Positions 21,203 to 31,747 of a stretch of 64,000 nt of DNA are shown here, in pieces (position 1 is the stretch's first letter; the number at the start of each line of letters is the position of its first letter). The position numbers and the translations under genes are program-made. The DNA is from Macrosoma leucophasiata (lineage: Eukaryota > Arthropoda > Insecta > Lepidoptera > Hedylidae): positions 268,001 to 332,000 of the forward strand of contig JAWQUS010000011.1 in assembly GCA_036365455.1 (NCBI GenBank), in the 5' to 3' direction. Under the pieces are notes generated by a model. The model was not told where the DNA came from. It was given only the letters and a program-made list of their open reading frames with translations, and did not search any database.

Positions 21203-21512
21203 TTTAAAATATTCCTATAATATGGGTCATACTTCCATGCGTTTTTGTATCTCCCCGCAGCTCTACTTGTCGCATTAGTGTAACGGACGCTTTGTTCAGT
21301 AATCAGGCCACATGGGGCGAGGGATGTTGGAGCGGGCCCTTCGATCCGCAAATATTATTGTCATTAGGTACGCGTAAAACGCACTTCAAAGACAGATACA
21401 ACCAAAACGCTTTGCGTGTTAGATACCTGAAATTAAATTGAATCACACGCATATTCCATTACTCAATGGATTTTAGATTTGTACGTCATGATTATTTAAA
21501 ATTAAATTAAAT
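21203..21512. other. no feature recognised
   Basis: No gene. Some unique-looking moderately GC-rich sequence lies at 21290-21345. Confidence 0.4.
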
Positions 21513-21715
21513 ACGCTTACACTCACAGCCCCACAGTAGGTATAAACCACAGGTTTATCGTGGGTGACGTTGTACACACACAACACATACACAAATATCC
21601 AGACCCGAAACAAATATCTGTAGGCCATACAAATATTTGTCCCGGTGCGGGGATCGAACCCGCGACCTTTCGAGTCAAACGGTCATCTCACACCGCTGGA
21701 CTAACCGGGTCGTCA
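21513..21715 (-). repeat. family C tRNA-headed SINE (best copy)
   Basis: Minus strand: head with GGTTAGTCCAGCGGTGTGAG (A-box-like) and GGTTCGATCCCCGC (B box, plus coordinates 21648-21660). A body follows (GGACAAATATTTGTATGG, TGTGTGTACAACGTCACCC) and ends GGGGCTGTGAGTGTAAGCGT. Members at 9751 and 56152 lie in the same orientation. The next repeat begins within 5 bp. Confidence 0.85.
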
Positions 21716-21719
21716 ACGA

Positions 21720-21965
21720 TGATGGTGGCAAACTAACATGCAGGTCACGTGGATGATGAGTGAATACTGTAGGTAGTATAAATACAGTGTTACCACCCCT
21801 GAGGTCTAAATTGCTTCTATGATAGTTAATACAGGGTCATTCATTACTATCTAACCGGAACACGATACTGTTCAATACACTATTTGGTGGCAGAAATATT
21901 AGTCATTAGATAATACGGTGCTGCCTACGCCCTCGAGTTCCGACACTGGAGCATCTTCACTGGAT
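21720..21965 (-). repeat. family A element
   Basis: Sense minus: GATGGTGGCAAACTAACATG, CACCCCTGAGGTCTAAATTG, CTAACCGGAACACGATACTG, CCCTCGAGTTCCGACACTGG. It is diverged inside and abuts a family C copy. Confidence 0.82.
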
Positions 21966-22339
21966 TCATCTACATTTAGTAACTCAAACTAAAAAAAATA
22001 TTTAATCATTTGGAAATATTCGATTTTTCTTGTGATAGGTCAAATTATAAATATAAAATTAAAGCGAATAACAACTGATACGTTGGTTACTATGTCAAAG
22101 TAAATAACAATGAAATAAATAATCGTCCAAAATACTTAATAATAAAAATAGGTATCGACAGAATGTTCCATACACTCTTATATTACCAACAGGAGCAATG
22201 ACCAGATACAGTATAAGAATGAGTATTTTTTTTGTCTTAGGTTGATAAAAAAGGTAATGATTCCTTTAACCAGGATGTGAATATGAGTAATATCTTTTAT
22301 CGTTCCTAATTCATAGCTAAGTCTCGCCATGCATTATGT

Positions 22340-22420
22340 TATTTTTTTCAATTTTTTTTTGTTGTCATTAAAGTCGCAAACAAGCGTACAGCTCATAATC
22401 CCTAAAATGCAATCTGGTGT
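22340..22420 (-). repeat. family A poly(A)-end fragment
   Basis: TTTTTTGTTGTCATTAAAG, TCGCAAACAAGCGTACAGCT, then AAAATGCAATCTG; only the poly(A)-proximal part is left. Confidence 0.55.
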
Positions 22421-23825
22421 CAATCAAAACGCATTGCTAGACCAAAGATCTAATGTATCTTTGCTAAAAATGTTTGTCTGCTTAAGCCAAAACCGAGTAC
22501 AATATAATAGTATATTCTACTTGACAATATATTGGCTGAAAAAATAAATAAAATCGTACACAACACCACATTCCAATTGCGTTATACTACTTATACTACA
22601 GAACACAACACATGTTCAGTCTTAACAAAAGGCATTCAAAAACTAATCTTGCGAGTGCAGCCGAGCAAACTGTGCGCTCAATGGAGTATTGACGAGGCTA
22701 TCGCAGCCAGCTCGCGGGTTATGTGCGCCTGGTACCCGCGCTGTCGCGTTAAACTGTCGTTATCGGGACACCAACCCCTGTCCGTCGTATTAAACATTAT
22801 TTAATAAATGAAATTAGTTTGTTGTTTTTCAGGTTACTGCAGACAAATTAAGTTTCTGGAACTATGTTTAAGGATGTTTCTTATCGTTCTTACTTTATAC
22901 GACTAGCGATTACTCTTAGCAAATCAACGCTTTCAAGCTGGACTCGATTATGTTACCTCTGAATAAATCTGCCTGCGTCTTACCTATGTGGTAAAGATAT
23001 TTCGTCTGGGCCTCGATAGATATGTTCAAAGCCAGCTCAAATATAGGTTAGTTAAAAAAGAAATTGAAAATTCTTTTTGTGTTATATCTTTGGTATGAAA
23101 GACTGAACATACAGCGCGGTTACGCCATCTTCAATACTAAACAAGAGCTTGTGTTTCCGCAGTCCACTAGGTGGCGTCTTATGTGGTAGACTCTTCTAAT
23201 AAATTAAAATGTGTTCAAGGACGACACGAACTCCACTTTGCAGAAGCCTTCCTCTAACCCACCGATACAGAACAACTAACAGATCACATACAGTAAACAA
23301 TATCAGAATACTGACCCTCTCACATGAGTTATGCGACAGTACCATAACGTGTAAAAGGTTTCTCGATATCGACTGAGTGCTCGTAAAATAGTTTATCCTT
23401 ACGTTATTTTATTTACGGCCGCGTTTCTTTTGTAGCCTCTCTTTTGTTTGGTTTTGATGAGCTTCACTCGTAAATCAACTTTATACTTTCCACTGTAATT
23501 TTTCAACAATTTTAAGTAGTTTTCGACCTTCTTACTGCGTTTAAAGCTTATTAAAGATTTTTAAGATTTGTAATACAAAAGGTTTATTGTTAACGTTTAT
23601 TAATAATAAGCAGGTTCATACTGGGTTCATAATAGATTTAGCAGATACGTAAGTTTACCCCAGGAGAGAAAACAAACATACGTTCTCCAGATCTGTAGGT
23701 ACTTGTGTAGATCGGAGTGTACTTGGCAGTTCCTCCTTTTTACTACTCACCCGACTGACCCACCGATTATTCTTGAAACAATTTTCATATCATGGTTTAG
23801 CTCAATTCGTCAATCATTTATGGCT
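22421..23825. other. no gene recognised
   Basis: Positions 22640-22790 are less AT-rich and carry a 90-codon plus frame (22532-22804) without a recognisable domain. The rest is AT-rich and unassigned. Confidence 0.4.
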
Positions 23826-24040
23826 CATATCGAGAAACAAGAAGCGAGTCCCGCAATCTAATCGTACGATTTGACAACAAATGTACGGGAACGTTAATAA
23901 TTTTGAGTGAGACAGGCGAATGAGAAAGGTGGCACGCTTGCTGAATATTATCGCGTAAGCCGCTTGTTTTCCACGAGATGAGATTTTGGTAATATTCTCT
24001 TGACAGTAAGTATCTTTAAACAACGACTATCACATGTTTG
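23826..24040. repeat. local array 3, unit 1
   Basis: Unit words: CGCAATCTAATCGTACGATT, GAGTGAGACAGGCGAATGAG, GGTGGCACGCTTGCTGAATA, CCGCTTGTTTTCCACGAGAT, GAGATTTTGGTAATATTCTC, TATCACATGTTTG. A minus-strand frame covers it, with ENITKISSRGKQAAYAIIF. Confidence 0.85.
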
Positions 24041-24290
24041 ATGATGACTAGAAAATGTCATGTTCATTTAAACTAAATATTTTTGCCTTCTAGGTAAAGA
24101 CGCACGATAGTGTATGTGTAGTATTAAGGTTCACTTTTGGACTGTATGGTTCAGAGAGACAGAAAGACGTGGTATCGTAATGATGATTTAATTGCGACTG
24201 GTGCATCTTACAATTTGTAACATAGAATACAACACATGCATACAATAACGCGTACATAGGTACTTATTTCGCGTATCAGTGTATAAATTA

Positions 24291-24324
24291 CATAAAGCAA
24301 CGCGGGCCACCGCGTTGCTCTATG
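24291..24324. repeat. hairpin made of MITE M5-type ends
   Basis: AGCAACGCGG (24296-24305), loop GCCA, CCGCGTTGCT (24310-24319), plus four outer pairs after one mismatch. The half-site CATAGAGCAACGCGG is nearly the terminal repeat of the element at 57930-58245 (CATAGAGCAACACGG), so this may be an almost fully deleted copy. Confidence 0.7.
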
Positions 24325-24503
24325 ATAAATTATTATGTGTGTGTTTGTATGGGAATGTGTTTACGCGTGTATTACACGTACTCGTACATGCGTTGATTAC
24401 AAATGTTTATTTTTCACTACGTTTCAGTGTAGTTTATAAACTAAGTGTGTTTTTTAGGATTTTGAATTTCAAAAGGAAAAGAAAACGGAACCCTCATTTC
24501 TAA

Positions 24504-24695
24504 AGAAGTATATCCTGCAATCTAATCGCATATGATTTGACATAGAACCTACAGGTAACGTAAATCATTTCAAGTGAGGCAGGTGAATGAGATAGGTGGC
24601 ACGCTTGCTGAATATTACCTCGTAAGCCGCTTGTTTTCCACGAGATGAGATTTTGATAATATTCTCTCAGTATCTTTAAACAGCGGATGCTGATT
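24504..24695. repeat. local array 3, unit 2
   Basis: Words as in unit 1: GCAATCTAATCGCATATGAT, GGTAACGTAAATCATTTCAA, GGTGGCACGCTTGCTGAATA, CCGCTTGTTTTCCACGAGAT. On the minus strand the ENI-KISSRGKQAAYEVIFSKRA frame persists but meets a stop soon after. Confidence 0.85.
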
Positions 24696-24886
24696 TAAAT
24701 CGAATCATTTTGATGTCGATGAAAAATTTTCTGGTCAAGCGCAAGTGATATTGTGTATATATATATGTTTTGCATGCAAGTGCGAACGCATGTGTATGTA
24801 TATAATTATGTGGGTTGCTTACAAATCTCTTTAGTTTATTTTAATCGTATCTCAAAAGGAAAATATGAAACTAATACTCGTAGGAT

Positions 24887-25085
24887 TCGAGAAACAAGCA
24901 GCAACTCCCGCAATCTAATCGTATGATATGACATCGAATACAGGTAACGTAAATCATTTCGAGTGAGACAGGCGAATGAGAAAGGTTGCTGAATATTATC
25001 TCGTGAACCGCTTGTTTTGCACGAGATGAGATTTTGGTGATATTTTCATGTTTACACCTATAAACGACTGTCACTTGTTTGTTAC
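24887..25085. repeat. local array 3, unit 3
   Basis: CGCAATCTAATCGTATGATA, GGTAACGTAAATCATTTCGA, GAGTGAGACAGGCGAATGAG, then a deletion of the GGCACGC part, and CCGCTTGTTTTGCACGAGAT. The minus-strand frame reads ENITKISSRAKQAVHEIIF, then diverges from unit 1 because of the deletion. Confidence 0.85.
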
Positions 25086-25145
25086 TCACTGTACATATTT
25101 TATAGCCATCCGCGTGCGATAGCCTGAGTTATTTTGTTTGTACAT

Positions 25146-25425
25146 ATTTTTTATGTAATCAAGTTGGCAAACCAGCATGCAGTTCATATTGATGTTTAGT
25201 GATGAATGCAGCCTATAGACATCCACACAAAGACCAGAGGTCAAAATGCAGATGTGTTGCTACCTCCGAGACCTTAGTTAGTATGTCTCTGTGATAGTTA
25301 GGTATTACCTAACCGGAACACGATAGTGCTGAACACTACCATTTAGCGGCAGATAAATAAGGTAATGCGGTGGTGTCTTTGCCCTCGAGCTCCTACACTG
25401 TAACTCTACCACCAGTAAAATAGTA
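25146..25425 (-). repeat. family A element (near full length)
   Basis: Sense minus, from TACTGGTGGTAGAG at its head to a TTTTTTATGTAATC end on the plus strand. Includes GACCAGAGGTCAAAATGCAG, ACCGGAACACGATAGTGCTG, CCCTCGAGCTCCTACACTG. It is inserted between units 3 and 4 of local array 3. Confidence 0.92.
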
Positions 25426-25469
25426 AAATATTACGTGGGTTAGTTATAAATTACAACGTCATTTACTCT

Positions 25470-25750
25470 TTGTTTTCCACGAGATCCAATTTAATGTCCT
25501 CTCGTGAGCACCTACATAACACCGACTGACACATGTTTCTTTAAGAAAATAAGGAGACAAAAATAAATCTACTAGTAGGAATATCTAACATTTTATTTCA
25601 ATTGCGTTGATTATCGTCTCTATGACAATCGTTCGAGGAAGAAAGAAAGCCCTCCCGTCATCTAATCCTATGACTTGACACGGAACGTACAGGCGAACGT
25701 TAATCAGTCCCTCTCGGATGAATATCCGACAGAGCATTTGCTTTTGGGCT
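25470..25750. repeat. local array 3, unit 4 (split, diverged)
   Basis: TTGTTTTCCACGAGATCC with GACTGACACATGTTTCTTT at 25472-25545, and GTCATCTAATCCTATGACTT with GAACGTACAGGCGAACGTTA at 25655-25705. These are the two ends of the array unit in swapped order, as expected if one unit's end is followed by the next unit's start. Confidence 0.6.
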
Positions 25751-27239
25751 GGCAAAGTGTTCCCTTATAGTACTTAGTTCTCTTTATTGCTCTCATGAGC
25801 TATTACTTAAATTGTACTAGTAAATAAGTGGACAAAATCCTGAGGCGGAGACCAGGAGACTCATAGCACAGGGTTTACCTAGTTTGAGTGCTCCTGTCTC
25901 CACAATACCCTGAGAAAAATGTTTAAAAAAATTATTCAGTAAATTTTTTTTTTAAAATAAAGTAAGTTTCATATGATGTATTTACCATAAGAAAACATTG
26001 TGGAGAAAATAAATAAATTCTTATTAATTCTTATTATTATTAGAGACTGAATAGTAGTTTGTATTTAATCTTTTATACTTACTATAAACTAGCAATTAAC
26101 CACGTTTCAACTACGTCGTTCACGATGCTAAAAGCATTCTATTGGTGATTGTTTTTTAAATCGATACTGTGGTTTTTTAAGTTTATTTGTTACAGATAGG
26201 TCAAAAAAAGGTTTCCTCAAAATGTTAGAAGTGAATTTGTTTTCAGGTCGATTTAAATATGATGATATTTTTAAGAGTTATAACCTACAATACAATCGTG
26301 TTTGCAATTTTTTTTTTGTATTACTAGTATCAATTTATGGCATGAAAAATTTATTGAATAATAACTGTTTGTTAGATTGATTTTATTTATTTCAAATATT
26401 TGAGTAATATCCCTCAAAGTAACAAGAGACTATTATGTGTGCACAAGCAAGTGGTAAAATTAAGCTTCACTTCATACTCCGAATATTCCGAACTGACTTT
26501 CAAGTCGAACCAAAGGAAACCATAAAGGAACACCGATACTTGATAAACTGTATGCAATAAGGCGAATTTTGCTTATAATGTTTCTCGCTCAAAAACTTGC
26601 AGAATTAGGGCGCTTCCGCTAAACTTTTCAAATAAACCGCACTTTGTCTATTAGCGATACTCTTCTGCACACCTTTATTGTTACAGAAATAAGGTTCAAA
26701 ATATAATAAGATAATGTTATTTCCGTTACAATGAGTTTTAGAACTGAGGAAATAAAGTTGAAAATTGAACGCCGGCTTACAAAACACCTCGAGGTAATTC
26801 AGAAAAGTACATTGAAGTTATACCGCGCATTATTGCTTTTCATTGAAGCTGTTATTGTTAGGTTTTATTTAACGCGGGCTGTCGGGATGTGCAGTAAAAC
26901 CTTATAGGATAGAGACGTCGACGGAGCGTATTGTAATCCCGTTTAAGGTCTCATACACACAGATGGCGGAGCACGCCGGCATTTCAAGACTTCGATGAAT
27001 AATTCTTATAGAGTATAGAAATATTGAAGAGTTGATGGTATCGACGTGAATTATATGTCACTTTGTTTAATATATTGACTACTGGCAGTAAGTGTTAGAG
27101 AGTTATAAGAGAGCTTGTAGGCGTGGATACCATCGTTTTACGTTTTGCTGTTAATTTAAAGTCCCATAATTTCGAGTTCATAATCTTTATTGGAGGAAAC
27201 ATATTAAAACATAAAGATTTCATGGAGATTTCTATTATC
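25751..27239. other. no gene; one weak hairpin
   Basis: AT-rich. GGAGACCAGGAG (about 25847) pairs with CTCCTGTCTCC (about 25891) with one bulge. The minus frame at 26605-26787 lacks any domain. 26860-26985 is more GC-balanced and may be unique. Confidence 0.4.
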
Positions 27240-27375
27240 ATTATATGATCCGAAAGCTGTCTACTGCTGGACCAAAGCCTCCCCATAAGGTTGATATGCC
27301 ATAATTGCTACGCTTGACATGATTCGCGATCGTAGTGGCGGAAGTTTTATCGCAGGCAGCTGCTGCCAGAGTTCC
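27240..27375 (-). repeat. family E LINE-tail repeat
   Basis: Plus strand: CTGTCTACTGCTGGACCAAA, AAGGTTGATATGCCATAATT, GATCGTAGTGGCGGAAGTTT, ATCGCAGGCAGCTGCTGCC. Same order as at 8975-9150. Confidence 0.72.
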
Positions 27376-29184
27376 AAAGCCCACAACTTAACTTAAAAAG
27401 CTCAGGATATAAACCTTTCTCCAGCATCCTCACTCGTGGTAGAAGAGGTCTGAAAATATTTGTTTACATTTTAAAACTTTCGAAATTTCACTTGTATGTG
27501 TTATTGCGATTATTATAAAAATATGACAATTATTAACATGCTTCTATAACTGTCCTGAATCGCCGCTGTTCCCAGCATCAGTTGGTGCAGCCCTTAATGC
27601 AGTTGGTTAATTCCATTGCAGGATATCTGCGGAGTGTGCGGCAGGTAGAGTCCGCGTAATGTTAGCATGCATAGCTCGTTAATGTCGTCTAGACTTGGCT
27701 AGATTATCGCTGGAATTGAGGGAACGTTATCTATTTTTGGTGCGTTTTATCGGTGTTTAACTATGTGGGTTTTTGATTGTGAGCTTCTTGTTATCTTTCA
27801 GTTAGTAAACTTTGTTAATTTGTTTCAAAAACATGTTATCTCATAATATATGGCAGAAATAATATAATACTACATAGAAACATTCTTTTGTTTATTACAT
27901 TATTGCTGTTCTCTAATACTTTTTTAAGGTTATATTTGTTTTTGAAATTAAGCCTGGGTTGCGCCAAGATATTTGTTAAAGTTAAAGTTATTGTAACATT
28001 TTACATCCTTCTCCAACTTAACTAAAAGTCATTCACTTAGTACAAAAATAGTTTCTAAAGTAAGTTAGTTTATTGTGATATTTATAATCACAAAAACATC
28101 TAAACTATAAAAAAAGTTATTGATTCTGGTGGACAGTAAAAAAGGGTTTACGGTGTGTTCAAACTTATACATTTTAATTTAAATATATTGATTGCAAAAC
28201 GTCTGGGATTAATTTTAGAAAGACTCCTTATAAGGTAGGCAGCTGGGCTCCATCAAGTAACGTGTTATACTTATAATTAGAAGGTATTTCTTTAACAGTA
28301 CGTTTTTAGGATTTCGCGAGCTAAATTCATTGGAATAAAACTAGTTTTACGTATTTAAAAAAATATACAGTCAAACATAGAAACTCCTCTCTTTAGATGT
28401 CGGTTTAAAAGCAAAAGCGGTGGATTCAACAAATGCAATAAAAAATATACAAAACAAGCTTCTCTCTGGTCCCGGCAAATACACTTCGCGACGGAGACAA
28501 GCGGCATTATGAAAAATACATACAAACGACCTAATCATAACTGAGCGGTGACATCTCAGCTCTCGTTTGTAGGGACACCATGTAGCATGTAAATATGGGA
28601 CATGTTTCATTTTTTTGGTATATTTACGTTTAAAATTATTACGATGACGAGACGACCATAACTCCAATTTACAATATTTCGTAATGTTAAAGTGCGTAGT
28701 AAAACTTTAATTTGTTGTTATATTAGATAAAAAAAGTCAATAAACATTTTCAGTTCTAATACAATTTAATCATATTATAGAACGGGTCGTCTTTCACATT
28801 TAAAAGTTAAGGCTTCTGATACTATCGCCCGTTTTGAACGCATTATTAACTATGATGCTCATATTGGTTCACAAAAAATGTCAAAGAACACTAAATTTAA
28901 TGATATAATTTACCGTATTTATTAATTTTTCATGTCCAAATTACTCTAACTACTTATTAATAAAAACTGATTACTTATTAATAAAATATAGAATTAAAAA
29001 AAATAATAAGCTAATGAAAATATTACTCTCATTCCTAAAATATGGAGATATGGCCACCCTATTAACAAAATCTGCGAGGGTTGTTCTTCATTATGGTGAT
29101 TGTTGCGAGGCTCTTGCCGAATGTCACTTTATTTGAACATTCTTCTTCAACTTAATTTTCCTTAATTTTAACTGTCTCGATAGT
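27376..29184. other. no gene recognised
   Basis: AT-rich. 27555-27690 is GC-balanced and matches none of the window's repeats. The 98-codon minus frame at 28371-28667 has no recognisable domain. Confidence 0.4.
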
Positions 29185-29245
29185 CTCAGTAGAAGTCTGC
29201 TACCACTAGGTAGCAGACTTCTACTGCTATGCTGGAGCCATGGGT
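29185..29245 (+). repeat. family B SINE head (left half of split copy)
   Basis: CTCAGTAG, CTACTGCTATGCTGGAGCCA, GGGTTCGATAAAGG: tRNA-like head with the B box nearly intact. The head has a fold-back duplication at 29188-29225, and the copy is interrupted by family A before continuing at 29406. Confidence 0.75.
29188..29225. repeat. fold-back inverted duplication in family B head
   Basis: AGTAGAAGTCTGCTACC (29188-29204), loop ACTA, then its exact reverse complement at 29209-29225. Intact family B heads have only one polarity of this text (GTGGTAGCAGGCCACTACTA), so the perfect 17-bp palindrome is derived. Confidence 0.85.
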
Positions 29246-29255
29246 TCGATAAAGG

Positions 29256-29405
29256 TTTTTTTAATGCAACGAAGGTAACAAACAAGCTTGCAGTTCACAT
29301 GGATGTTAAATGGTGACTGCAGCCATCGAAACTGAAACCAGAGGTCCAAATTCAGTTTCGTTGCCACCCCAGAGACCTTCGTTATATATAGTTATTAGGG
29401 GGGTA
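29256..29405 (-). repeat. family A element nested in family B
   Basis: TTTTTTTAATGCAACGAAGG, CAAGCTTGCAGTTCACATGG, CAGTTTCGTTGCCACCCCAG, GAGACCTTCG, then truncated at the TAGTTATTAGGGG word. Family B sequence lies directly on both sides, so A inserted later. Confidence 0.85.
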
Positions 29406-29535
29406 ATTTTTCTCTGATGCTATTGGGCTTTTTTCCATTTTTTGGCAGTTTCCCAGTACGACTCTCCAAGTTTGGTAACGTGATGGGAGTTATGTCAATA
29501 GCTTAAAAGGGAGTTATGGCGTTGGGACATGATGA
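29406..29535 (+). repeat. family B SINE body (right half of split copy)
   Basis: TCTCTGATGCTATTGGGC, TTTTCCATTTTTTGGCAGTT, TCCCAGTACGACTCTCCAAG, TTTGGTAACGTG follow the family B body order after the head at 29185-29245. The 3' tail is missing. Confidence 0.75.
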
Positions 29536-30344
29536 TCCCACCACTAACTAGTGGAGGAGAATTCAAATATCAAATAAACTTTCAATAAACTAATAACTTC
29601 GCTTTGCATTAGGTGAAGTGGTGGCCAAATTTTGTATTATGTTATAAGCCCAGCTTATATTACTTAAAAAAGTATAGAAATATGCGCCATGAACATTCGC
29701 AGTCTCCACTTATACAACATGATTGTATTAAAAATAAATACAACCACTTTTTATATAATACAGGTAATAAAATATGAGTTACTTTTTCCCACTCAATTAT
29801 AAATGGCAAAATGTGGCTGTTTACATAGACATCCCACCCCTCCATGAAAACACAGTTATGACAAAAAAAACTTAGCAAGCTATACGAAAAACGTAATTGA
29901 GAAAATTCGATTACAGTAGCAGCGCACATCCAAAAAAAACACGCTCATAAGCAGTTTCACAAGAGCCTTTAGCATAATCAAGAGCCTCATATTTTATTCA
30001 CGAACGGGATATGTTTTATAACAAAATATTATTGGAGCACGGCGCTGGGCCGCCGCTAACGCTGCCTGTACACTGGTCGGATAGTTGAGATTGTTTCTGT
30101 TATATGCAAGGCTTAAGTAACGCTCGAGAGAGAGGAAGCAAATCCTTGATCCTGCCCAAAAAGTTGTTACTGTTAGTTCCGTGTGCCGAATCGTGCCGAA
30201 CACGTGCAAAGAAATAAACTTTTCATCACGTACGTACCTAATTATTGAGACGTGACTTCCCAACCCAAAATTTCTTCCGATAGGTAGTGCAGTTGATCAG
30301 CTGAACAACGGCAGTCAAAGCATTCCAATGTAATAGTGCGGGAT
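29536..30344. other. no gene recognised
   Basis: The two minus frames (29660-29929 and 29994-30263) are 89 codons each with no domain. Nothing else was recognised. Confidence 0.4.
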
Positions 30345-30515
30345 GGGAAATAGCGTCCTGCGATCACTACAGGCACTGCGGTCGGTACTCCGCCAAACGT
30401 GGCGATTATGGCATATCCCCCACAAGATGCATAGCATTTGTGTTTGTGTGCACGTTTGTGGAAGCTTTTGTCCACCCGTGGCCGTTTGTCGGAGGAAATA
30501 ATGCTGACGAAAATG
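30345..30515 (+). repeat. family E LINE-tail repeat
   Basis: GGGAAATAGCGTCCTGCGAT, AAACGTGGCGATTATGGCAT, GCTTTTGTCCACCCGTGGCC match the inverted order of the 8975 copy, with a GAAAATGAGG remnant of the tail. Confidence 0.65.
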
Positions 30516-30800
30516 AGGTGCCTAATTAATTAAACTCTTTTAATTAAAAACAACAAACTCCCCATTTTCCATAATTAATTATGATATTTTTACCATAAGC
30601 ATGAAGTGGTCATGTGTACCTACCTACTTTCGAAAATTTCCTTAAAAGTATATCCATTAGATTGACTTGACAGATCGCTGAATAAGACAGTATATTAATG
30701 TAGTTTACGATGACCTAATGAGGATTAGAGGAAGTAGGTAACAAAGTTTTCTAAGGCATCAAACTTGGCTTCGCGATTATCGCAATGTAGAGCGCTATTA

Positions 30801-31121
30801 AACTGCCTCAGTAGCGTAGTGGTAGCAAGCCACTACTATTACGCTGGAGGTCTTGGGTTCGATTCCCGGGTCGGGGGATATTAGAGATAACGGTCTAAAA
30901 TCCTTTATCTCTGCTTCTATTGAGATTTTTCCATTTTCTGGAAGTTTCCCAGTACCCCGGAGTTTGGTAATGTGCCCGGAGATGGCAACAGGTTCGCCCT
31001 TGTTACATGGGCCAAAACGTAACCGGCGAGTCGTGGGTGTTTGCATGTATGATTAAATGCATGCATTTACCTCTGCCTACCCCTTCGGGGATTACAGGCG
31101 TGAAGTTACGTTTTTTTTTTA
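30801..31121 (+). repeat. family B SINE, complete copy
   Basis: tRNA-derived SINE. The head has an A box TAGCGTAGTGG (30812-30822) and a B box GGTTCGATTCC (30856-30866), a standard pol III internal promoter. The body has TCTATTGAGATTTTTCCATT, GTTTGGTAATGTGCCCGGAG and TGGGCCAAAACGTAACCGGC. The tail is CTCTGCCTACCCCTTCGGGG, CAGGCGTGAAGTTACG, then T10. Open frames on both strands of this block come from the repeat. Confidence 0.92.
30812..30866 (+). promoter_or_regulatory. pol III A and B boxes of family B SINE
   Basis: TAGCGTAGTGG and GGTTCGATTCC, about 33 bp apart, fit the A- and B-box consensus. Whether this copy is transcribed cannot be seen from sequence. Confidence 0.75.
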
Positions 31122-31313
31122 TTAAACGCAGTCAGAACTGTGCAATACCATTTCATTGGAACTCTGTGTCTAAAGCGAAAAAAGTAATAGCTAAACAGTA
31201 TCGGTATATTGGAAGCTGCAGTGTCTGTTTGTTATATAAAAATTACCGCTTTTTACTAAATGCATAATAATATGTACGTATTCACGGTACATATACCAAA
31301 ACATTTTTTTTTT

Positions 31314-31464
31314 CAATTTTTGTCTGTCTGTCTGTCCGTCGGTTTGTCCCCGTTTATCTCAGGAACGGCTGGACCGATTTTTACTAGCTGCGCCCATGCC
31401 TTCGTCCGAGTAGATACTGAACATTCATAAATTCTCACGCGGACGAAGTCGCGTGCACAGCTAG
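31314..31464 (+). mobile_element. Helitron fragment with 3' end
   Basis: TCTGTCTGTCTGTCCGTC, CTCAGGAACGGCTGGACCGA and the end CGCGGACGAAGTCGCGTGC ACAGCTAG before a T. The stem GCGGACGAAGTCGC sits just inside the end. The 5' terminus is unclear. Confidence 0.72.
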
Positions 31465-31674
31465 TAATACTTATTATGTAACTTGATTTGACAGATATTT
31501 TCACGTCAGTTGTCAGGTTACTATGGAAAAAAGTAGTTAATTGAATGCAAAAAACTGGAACCATGCTACCGAGGGGAATATCCTGTCTAGTAGGTACTTT
31601 AGTACATATAGGTCAATGCAGGCGAATAGTTTGCGTAGAATATCTAAATAAATGCATGAATGCAACTAGCCTTA

Positions 31675-31747
31675 GAAACAGATAGGTAACGCAGTGGTGC
31701 CTGACTACATTTTCGAGTTTCGTAAGGTCTGACATTCCACTACTAGT
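31675..31747 (-). repeat. family A fragment (head region)
   Basis: AGATAGGTAACGCAGTGGTG CC, TTTTCGAGTTTCGTAAGG, TCCACTACTAG: diverged remains of the sense head. Confidence 0.5.

Noticed and set aside
30801..30870. tRNA gene from A and B boxes
   Set aside because: The boxes are the head of a roughly 320-bp SINE with several copies; no acceptor stem closes.
30798..31056. Opposing frames of 67-82 codons
   Set aside because: Both are translations of the family B SINE; the same peptide text reappears at 41754-41948 and 44206-44412 because those are other copies.
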